From Burkholderiales bacterium (GTDB lineage Bacteria; Pseudomonadota; Gammaproteobacteria; Burkholderiales; Burkholderiaceae_C): a stretch of DNA of 64,000 bases. The notes under the pieces were generated by a model. It saw nothing but the letters and a program-made list of their open reading frames with translations. It ran no database searches and was not told the origin of the DNA. The position numbers and the translations under genes are program-made. Position 1 is the stretch's first letter. The number at the start of each line of letters is the position of its first letter. The DNA lies in NCBI GenBank assembly GCA_016223165.1, contig JACRPO010000001.1, positions 186,001 to 250,000 of the forward strand. Direction: 5' to 3'. This document shows positions 58,389-64,000 of the stretch, one piece after another.

Positions 58389-58985
58389 TCACGCGCGGGC
58401 CGGGGCCAGGCGCTGCAGCATGGCCAGCAGCTGTTCGGGCGGCACCGGGTTGCGCGCCTCCATCCACCAGATCAGCAGCTCGAACAGCGCCCCGGCCGTC
58501 CAGCGGACGGTGGCGTCGCGTGGCACGCCCGCGGGGATGTCGGCCAGATCGTCGTCCACCAGCGCCACCACCATCTGCTTGAAGCGCTCGTGCACGGCGT
58601 GTCCGCTGCGGCGGCCGATGAGCGTGCGGAACAGCCGCCGGTTCTCCCACGCGTGCTCCATGAGGCCGAGCGCAAACACCAGCCGCGGCCGCCCTTGCCG
58701 CGGTGATGGCGCCGCGGCGCCCGCGTCGTGTCTCGAGCCCGCGCGCGCCCCCTCGCGCAGCCTGCGGCGAAGGTCGTCGAAGCTGCCGCTGAGCAGGTCA
58801 TCCTTGCTCGTGAAGTGGTTGTAGAAGGTCGAGCGGCCGACATCGGCGCGCGCGCAGATGCGGCGCACGTCGATCTCGTCCCAGCCCACTTCGTGCATCA
58901 GAGCCAGCAGCGCGCCGCGCAGGGCGTTGCGCGTGCGCTGCGTGCGGCGGTCGGTGGGCGCGGGGCGCGTGCTGCGGTCGGCCAT
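58389..58985 (-). CDS. TetR-family transcriptional repressor
   Basis: 198 residues from the ATG at 58985, which follows AGGAG; an ATG at 59000 is in frame but has no such site. The helix-turn-helix is clear: RNALRGALLALMHEVGWDEI, then DVRRICARADVGRSTFYNHF. The C-terminal ligand domain is divergent, as usual. It is transcribed away from an ABC exporter gene pair, with a palindrome in the gap, the usual arrangement for a repressor that controls both itself and the exporter in response to a toxic or signal molecule that I cannot name. Confidence 0.88.
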   Translation of the reverse strand: MADRSTRPAPTDRRTQRTRNALRGALLALMHEVGWDEIDVRRICARADVGRSTFYNHFTSKDDLLSGSFDDLRRRLREGARAGSRHDAGAAAPSPRQGRPRLVFALGLMEHAWENRRLFRTLIGRRSGHAVHERFKQMVVALVDDDLADIPAGVPRDATVRWTAGALFELLIWWMEARNPVPPEQLLAMLQRLAPARA

Positions 58986-59005
58986 GCTTGCTCCTGACAT
59001 CTGCT

Positions 59006-59028
59006 GGACACCGGGGCGCGCGGTGTCC
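59006..59028. promoter_or_regulatory. likely TetR operator
   Basis: GGACACCG-N7-CGGTGTCC is a perfect inverted repeat with eight-base arms, 20 bases upstream of the TetR start. Further GTGTCC and ATGTCC half-sites occur nearer the exporter gene (about 59093-59117), so several dimers may bind. Confidence 0.6.
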
Positions 59029-59118
59029 GGTAACGGACGGCACGCACGCTGTCGTGCGGCCGGCCGCCCGGCCGCCCGCGCAACATGGGCACATGTCCAT
59101 TAACGCACGAGTGTCCAG

Positions 59119-59823
59119 ATGATCGAACTGCGGCAGGTCTGCAAGCGCTACGCCGGCCCGGACGGCGGCGTGCGCGCGCTCGACGGTGTCGAGCTGAAAT
59201 TTGCCGCCGGCGAGTTCGTGGCCGTGGTCGGCAAGTCGGGCAGCGGCAAGTCGACGCTGCTCAATCTCATCGCCGGCATCGACCGCCCGAGCAGCGGCGA
59301 AGTGCAGGTGGCCGGCGTCCCGGTGCACCGCATGGACGAGAGCGCGCTGGCCGCCTGGCGCGGACGCCACATCGGTGTCGTGTTCCAGTTCTTCCAGCTG
59401 CTGCCCACGCTGACGGCGCTGGAGAACGTGATGTTGCCGATGGACCTGTGCGGCACGCAGCCGCGCGCTGCGGCGCGCCTGCGCGCGCTGGCGCTGCTGC
59501 GCGCCGTCGGCATCGAAGACCAGGCGCACAAGCTGCCGGCCGAGCTCTCCGGCGGCCAGCAGCAGCGCACGGCGATCGCGCGCGCGCTGGCCAACGACCC
59601 ACCCGTGATCGTGGCCGACGAGCCCACCGGCAACCTCGACTCGCAGACCGCCGAAGAGGTGCTGGACCTGCTCGGCGCGTTGTCGCGCCAGGGCAAGTCG
59701 GTGCTGATGGTCACGCACGAACGCGATGTGGCGCGCGTGGCGCACCGCGTGGTGACGCTGGCCGACGGCCGCGTCGTGCACGACCGCCGCGTCGAAGCAA
59801 AGCCGCAGGTGGCGCATGCGTGA
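59119..59823 (+). CDS. ABC exporter ATP-binding protein (LolD/MacB-type)
   Basis: 234 residues. Walker [22 protein letters not shown]-loop [20 protein letters not shown], signature [20 protein letters not shown] and Walker [13 protein letters not shown] are complete, and the H-loop is [15 protein letters not shown]. It drives an FtsX-type permease: the next gene starts inside its stop region (eight-base overlap), so translation is coupled. Partners of this type move lipoproteins, peptides or drugs, or act as mechanotransmitters. It is divergent from TetR, which probably represses it. Confidence 0.92.
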   Translation: MIELRQVCKRYAGPDGGVRALDGVELKFAAGEFVAVVGKSGSGKSTLLNLIAGIDRPSSGEVQVAGVPVHRMDESALAAWRGRHIGVVFQFFQLLPTLTALENVMLPMDLCGTQPRAAARLRALALLRAVGIEDQAHKLPAELSGGQQQRTAIARALANDPPVIVADEPTGNLDSQTAEEVLDLLGALSRQGKSVLMVTHERDVARVAHRVVTLADGRVVHDRRVEAKPQVAHA

Positions 59824-62284
59824 CGACGGCTCCCTGCGTGCAGCGCGAGCGGCGGGCGTGCCGGCATGGGGCGCATTGAGCGTGCGCTGGCGCAAGCTGT
59901 GGCGCGACGTGATTGCCGAGCGCCGCCGCTACGCATTGATGCTCGCCGCGGTGGCGGTGAGCGTGGCCGCGTTCGGCACGGTGCTCGGCACGCGCGACGT
60001 GCTGCAGCGCGAGATGGCGCGCAACTACCTGGGCACCGCGCCGGCGCATGCCACGCTCGAGTTGCCCGGCGGCGTGAGCGACGCGGCGCTGGCGCTGGCG
60101 CGCGCCGATGTGGGCGTCGAACAGGCCGAGGCCGGCGACGTGCTGTCGGCGCGCGTTCGCATCGGCGTCGAGTGGCGCGCGCTGCTGCTGTTCGTGGTCG
60201 ATGACTTCCGCAGCGCGGCGATGAACCGCGCCACCCCGGTGGCCGGGGCTTATCCGCCGCCGCCCGGGCAGGCGCTGGTCGAGCGCACGGCGGTGTCCGT
60301 GCTCGGCGCCGGCGTGGGCGCCGCGATCACCGTGAAGCTGCCCGGCGCCGCCGCCGCCGAGCTGCGGATCGCCGGCGTCGTGCACGACCCGAGCCTGGCG
60401 CCGGCCTGGCAGGAGCAGAGTGGCTACGCCTACGTCGACCGCGCCACGCTGCGCCGCCTGGCCGGCGGTGCCGCGCCGAACGGGCTGCAGGGGCCACGCG
60501 AGCCGCACGAGGCGCACGAGCCGCACGAGCTGCATGAGCTGCGTGTGCGCTTCCAGGGCATCCCCGAGCAGATGGCGGCGGTGCAGGCCGCCGCGCAGGC
60601 GCTGGCGCAGCGGCTCACGCAGGCTGGCATGCCGGTGGCCGAGGTGCGCGTGCCGCCGCCGCGGCGGCACCCGCACCAGCGGCAGATGGAGACCGTGCTG
60701 CTGTTGCTGCTCGGATTCGGCGCGCTGGCATTGCTCCTGAGCAGCGTGCTCACTGCCAACGCGCTGGCGGCGTTGCTGGCCCGCCAGACGCGCGAGATCG
60801 CGGTGATGAAGACGCTGGGCGCGCGCACGGGCCAGCTCGTCGCGATGTACACCGTGCTCGTGCTCGGCATCGGCGCCGTGGCGCTGCTGTTCGGCGTGCC
60901 CGCCGCGGCGCTCGGTGGCGCCGTGTTCGCGCGCGCCGTGGCCACCCTGCTGAACCTGTCGCTGGCCTCCGAGGCGCCCGCCGCCGCCACCTTCGTCGTG
61001 CAAGCGCTGGCGGCGCTGGGGGTGCCGCTGGCCATCGCCGCGCTGCCGATTGGGCGCGCCTGCCGCGCCGGCATCCGCCTGGCGATGGACCGGCACGGCG
61101 TCGCGGGCACGACGCTGCGCCGTGTCTCGGCGCAGTGGCCCGTCGCCTGGCGCAACCTGGCGCGGCGACCGGGGCGGCTCGTGCTGACGCTCGGGCTGCT
61201 GGCGGCCGGCGGCGCGATGTTCATGACCGCGCTCAACGTGTCGGCGAGCTGGGAGCTCACCGTGGACAAGGTCTACGCCACGCGCCACTACGACGTCGAG
61301 ATCCGCAGCGCCGAGGGCATGCCGCCGTCCTTCGCCGAACGCGTGCGCGCGCTGCCGGGCGTGCGCGCCGTCGAGTCCTGGGGTTATGCACCGGCCGCCT
61401 TCGCGCGGCCCGCCGAGGTGCCGGTGACGCATGTGTACCCCGACCGCGGCCACGGCAGCCTCGCCGTGATGGCGCCGCCGGCGGCCACGGCGATGGTGAG
61501 CTTTCCCGTGCTGCGCGGCCGCTGGCTGGCCGCCCACGACGCAGCCGATGCGGTGGTGCTGAACCACGCCGCGGCGGCGCAGATGCCCACGCTGGCGCTG
61601 GGCGATCCGGTGTGGCTGGCCGTCGACGGGCGCGCGACCCGCTGGACCCTGGTGGGCGTGGTGGAGGAGGTGGGCGCGGCCGGCGTGGCTTATGTCGGTG
61701 CCGAGGGGTTCGGCCGCACCGCACGGGTGCTGCGCATCGCCACCGACGCCCGCGAGCGCGCCGAACGGGCGCAACGCATCCGCCAGCTGGACGACGCGCT
61801 CACCGGCTGGGGCGCCACCGTGCAGTCGGCGCGGCCCTTGTCGGAGTTGCGCACGGCCATGGGCGACCACATCCTGATCCTCATCCGCGCCCTGATGGCG
61901 CTGGCCGCGGTGATGGCGGTGGTCGGCGGCCTCGGCCTCGCCTCGACGCTGAGCGTGAGCGTGCTCGAGCGAACACGCGAACTGGCGGTGATGAAGACGC
62001 TGGGCGCGACGCCGGGGCAGCTGACGCGCATGATCCTCTCCGAGGCGCGCGCTGTCGCCTTCACGAGCGCGCTGGGGGCGCTGCTGCTGTCGCTGCCGCT
62101 GACGGCGTTGCTGGACGAGCGCGTGGGCAAGCTCGGCTTCGTGGCGCCGCTGCCGTTCGCGGTGTCACCGGCGGCCGCGCTCGGCTGGCTGCTCGGGGTG
62201 CTGGCGCTGTCGTGGGTGGCGGGCTGGCTGCCGGCACGCGCGGCCGGCCGCGCCTCCATCGCCGTGGCAATGCAGGCGGTCTGA
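59816..62284 (+). CDS. FtsX-type ABC exporter permease with two FtsX domains
   Basis: 822 residues. The first helix is at about 40-60 ([20 protein letters not shown]), then a large periplasmic domain, and FtsX core domain 1 at about 295-415 ([20 protein letters not shown] ... [17 protein letters not shown]). A second periplasmic domain follows a single helix near 460, and FtsX core domain 2 spans about 690-815 ([18 protein letters not shown]). Both cores have the same VMKTLGA motif, so the protein is a duplicated, fused permease. At about 225-240 a His-Glu repeat ([14 protein letters not shown]) could bind metal. It overlaps the ATPase gene by eight bases. The substrate is unknown; lipid or peptide export is most likely. 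Confidence 0.88.
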   Translation: MRDDGSLRAARAAGVPAWGALSVRWRKLWRDVIAERRRYALMLAAVAVSVAAFGTVLGTRDVLQREMARNYLGTAPAHATLELPGGVSDAALALARADVGVEQAEAGDVLSARVRIGVEWRALLLFVVDDFRSAAMNRATPVAGAYPPPPGQALVERTAVSVLGAGVGAAITVKLPGAAAAELRIAGVVHDPSLAPAWQEQSGYAYVDRATLRRLAGGAAPNGLQGPREPHEAHEPHELHELRVRFQGIPEQMAAVQAAAQALAQRLTQAGMPVAEVRVPPPRRHPHQRQMETVLLLLLGFGALALLLSSVLTANALAALLARQTREIAVMKTLGARTGQLVAMYTVLVLGIGAVALLFGVPAAALGGAVFARAVATLLNLSLASEAPAAATFVVQALAALGVPLAIAALPIGRACRAGIRLAMDRHGVAGTTLRRVSAQWPVAWRNLARRPGRLVLTLGLLAAGGAMFMTALNVSASWELTVDKVYATRHYDVEIRSAEGMPPSFAERVRALPGVRAVESWGYAPAAFARPAEVPVTHVYPDRGHGSLAVMAPPAATAMVSFPVLRGRWLAAHDAADAVVLNHAAAAQMPTLALGDPVWLAVDGRATRWTLVGVVEEVGAAGVAYVGAEGFGRTARVLRIATDARERAERAQRIRQLDDALTGWGATVQSARPLSELRTAMGDHILILIRALMALAAVMAVVGGLGLASTLSVSVLERTRELAVMKTLGATPGQLTRMILSEARAVAFTSALGALLLSLPLTALLDERVGKLGFVAPLPFAVSPAAALGWLLGVLALSWVAGWLPARAAGRASIAVAMQAV

Positions 62285-62368
62285 AGCGCTGCGCGGTGTT
62301 CGCGGCCGTCGCGGCTGCGGCGCCTGCAGGTCCTTGCGGCGAGGCCCTCGCGGCGTCCGCCTCGATGC

Positions 62369-64000
62369 CTAGGTTGCGCCGGCCTTCGACTTGCCCTTCG
62401 GCTTCGCCGCCTTCGGCCCTGTCTCCGTTCTTGCCGTTCTCGCCTTTCTTGCCGCCTTTCCTGCCTTCGCACCCGGGTCGTGCCGGCGCAGCCAGTCGAA
62501 GAACTCGCCATACCAGAGCCGGCTGTTGCGTGGCTTGAGGATCCAGTGGTTCTCGTCCGGGAACCACAGCAGCCGCGCCTCGACGCCGCGTGCCTTCAGC
62601 GTGTTGTAGTAGGCGAGCCCCTGTGCGTCGGGCACGCGGTAGTCGAGCGCGCCGTGGATCACGAGCGTTGGCGTGCGCATGTGCTGCGCGAAGGCGTGCG
62701 GGCTCTGCTTGCGCACCTGCGCCACGTCGTCCCAGTACCAGGCGCCGAGCTCCTTCGAGTGCCAGGCCCAGGCGTCGTCGGCGAACATGCCCACCCAGTC
62801 GAAGCAGCCGGCATGGCAGACATAGGCGGCGTAGCGCCCGGCCGGCACGTGACCGTTCATCCACGCCGCCATGAAGCCGCCATAGCTGCCGCCGGTGGCG
62901 AAGACACGTTTCGCGTCGGCCCAGGGCTGCGCGAGCAGCCAGTCGGTGGCGGCCTCGACGTCCTGCAGTTCCAGCTCGCCCCAGCGGTGCGTGATGCTGT
63001 CGAGGAAGGCGTGGCCGAAGCTCGAACTGCCGTGGTAGTTGACCATCGCGACCACGTAGCCTTGCGCTGCGAAGACCTGCGCATTCCAGCGGTAGTGCCA
63101 GGCGTCGCCGAAGGCGGTGTGCGGGCCGCCATGGATGAGGTGCAGGATCGGATAGCGCTTCTTCGCATCGAAGCCCGGCGGGTAGACGAGCCACAACTGC
63201 ACCGGGTCGCCCGCGGGTGTCGCTGGTGCGGCGGGTCCGGCACCTGGCTTCGCGCCCTTCGTCGTGTTCTTCTTCGCGCCGCCGGGCGCGGCGGTGGGGG
63301 TGGCCGTGGCGCCGGCGATCCATTGCTCCTCGACACGCCCGCCGGCCAGCTTGCCGAGCAGCGCATCGTTGAAGCTCTCCATGCGCCGCGCAGCCTGCCC
63401 GGGCAGGTGCGCCGCCAGCCGCTCGGGAAACGCGGCCGAGTTGGCCAGCGTCACCAGCGTGCCCGCGGCCTTGTCGAACGCGGTGACCCAGCCGCCTTCG
63501 ACGACGATCTCGGCGCGCTGCGGCGCGAGTTCGAATCGCCACAAGTGCCGGCGCCCACGCTGCTCGGTGGCGAAGAGCACGGCCTGGCCGTCGTCCTCCC
63601 ACACGAGCGGCGCGTGCACCTCGTGGTCCCACTCGCCGCTTCGCACCTGCCAGCGGCCACTCCCGCGCTCCCACACCGCCAGCTGCCCGGGCATCGTGTG
63701 CTTCAGCGCCTGGTGGATGGCGATGAAGGCGATGCGCTCGCCGTCCGGGCTGTAGCGCGGCGCGCCGAAGTCCCAGTCGTCGTCCTTCGCGATCACGCGC
63801 ACGCGGCCGCTCTTGAGCTCGAGCTCGGCCAGCGCGTAGCGGCCGTCCTGCTTCTTCACCGGCGCCGGGTCGAAGGCGAAGACGAGGCGCTTGCCGTCGG
63901 GCGAGATGTCGAAGCCGTTGGCATCGGGCTCGGCGCGCGTCAGCTCGTAGCTCGTGCCCTCGAAGAGGTCGCGCACCTTCGCGCCGCCGGCAGTGTCGGC
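62369..64000 (-). CDS. S9 family prolyl-oligopeptidase-like peptidase (N-terminus beyond the window)
   Basis: At least 543 residues; the frame is open to base 64000, so the start is missing and the GTG at 63976 is internal. The N-terminal part seen is a WD/PD40-like beta propeller (GFDISPDGKRLVFAFDPAPV; YSPDGERIAFIAIH). The C-terminal hydrolase has the nucleophile Ser in FATGGSYGGFMAAWM, the acid in HGALDYRVPDAQGL and the His in PDENHWILKPRNS. Such enzymes cut short peptides or acyl-amino acids. A flexible Thr/Gly/Ala insert lies between the domains, and the C-terminus ends in a Lys/Ala/Gly-rich tail (KAARKARTARTETGPKAAK), unusual for the family. It is convergent with the exporter permease gene. 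Confidence 0.88.
   Translation of the reverse strand, partial: ADTAGGAKVRDLFEGTSYELTRAEPDANGFDISPDGKRLVFAFDPAPVKKQDGRYALAELELKSGRVRVIAKDDDWDFGAPRYSPDGERIAFIAIHQALKHTMPGQLAVWERGSGRWQVRSGEWDHEVHAPLVWEDDGQAVLFATEQRGRRHLWRFELAPQRAEIVVEGGWVTAFDKAAGTLVTLANSAAFPERLAAHLPGQAARRMESFNDALLGKLAGGRVEEQWIAGATATPTAAPGGAKKNTTKGAKPGAGPAAPATPAGDPVQLWLVYPPGFDAKKRYPILHLIHGGPHTAFGDAWHYRWNAQVFAAQGYVVAMVNYHGSSSFGHAFLDSITHRWGELELQDVEAATDWLLAQPWADAKRVFATGGSYGGFMAAWMNGHVPAGRYAAYVCHAGCFDWVGMFADDAWAWHSKELGAWYWDDVAQVRKQSPHAFAQHMRTPTLVIHGALDYRVPDAQGLAYYNTLKARGVEARLLWFPDENHWILKPRNSRLWYGEFFDWLRRHDPGAKAGKAARKARTARTETGPKAAKPKGKSKAGAT

Noticed and set aside
1..64000. Insertion sequences, prophage, integron, CRISPR array, rRNA or replication origin
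   Set aside because: No transposase or integrase motifs, no regularly spaced repeats, no rRNA-like stretches and no DnaA-box cluster were seen. The only repeats are the short tandem and palindromic ones listed.

Overview
The window is very GC-rich (well over 65 percent by eye), gene-dense chromosomal DNA of a Gram-negative bacterium. It is most like a betaproteobacterium of the order Burkholderiales, in the Rubrivivax / Leptothrix / Roseateles / Methylibium neighbourhood. The reasons are a Bug-family solute receptor beside a LysR regulator, a tamA-tamB pair with a lipobox-bearing TamA, a PEP-CTERM exported protein, a c-type cytochrome, a class III cyclase/NB-ARC regulator and a Fe(III) ABC transporter with a Fur-like site. 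I see no insertion sequence, integrase, phage module, CRISPR array, rRNA or replication origin. Both ends cut through genes (an ABC ATPase at base 1, an S9 peptidase at base 64000).

Layout. 1-1268: ATPase and substrate-binding protein of a nitrate/sulfonate/taurine-type ABC importer. 1508-5614: a small exported repeat protein, a stand-alone winged-helix regulator with a double operator, a PIN-like protein with a histone-H1-like tail, a two-subunit CoA-transferase-family enzyme and acylphosphatase. 5630-10163: a multi-zinc-ribbon protein divergent from a NERD/UvrD helicase, a small cytochrome c and a hydrolase carrying a 9-bp minisatellite. 10246-17494: a LysR regulator, a small protein, a probable phosphonoacetaldehyde dehydrogenase, a Na/Pi cotransporter, a DMT permease, an arylformamidase-like hydrolase and a BamE-like protein. 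17636-22410: a membrane Ser/Thr kinase divergent from a PAS-PAS-GGDEF-EAL protein. 22475-25668: LysR, Bug receptor and PdxA-like dehydrogenase. 25830-32360: surface/secreted proteins (DUF4397 lipoprotein, three-module lectin, Cys-rich protein) around a response regulator and hybrid histidine kinase pair. 32465-40928: a dimethylglycine/sarcosine dehydrogenase-like flavoprotein, a GMC oxidoreductase, a chemoreceptor, arginase and a LOG protein. 41069-46255: carboxyl-terminal protease, divergent Fe(III) ABC ATPase and permease, a small protein and tRNA-Arg(CCT). 46308-53122: tamB and tamA. 53278-64000: cyclase/NB-ARC/TPR regulator, PEP-CTERM protein, VWA protein, TetR, an FtsX-type ABC exporter and an S9 peptidase.

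Working together. Clear functional units are the CoA-transferase pair, LysR/Bug/PdxA, the response regulator with its kinase, fbpC/fbpB around a Fur-like box, tamA-tamB (outer-membrane protein insertion), and TetR divergent from an overlapping ATPase/permease pair. The 10.2-14.9 kb block looks like a phosphonate-to-phosphate theme under a LysR regulator, but the other phosphonate genes are not here. Non-coding structures worth attention are a 161-bp imperfect palindrome at 39863-40023, a 52-bp near-perfect hairpin at 45581-45632, paired palindromes 21 bp apart at 1911-1948, and matching TCTGCAA half-sites at 11235 and 11643. All functions are read from sequence motifs without any database search.
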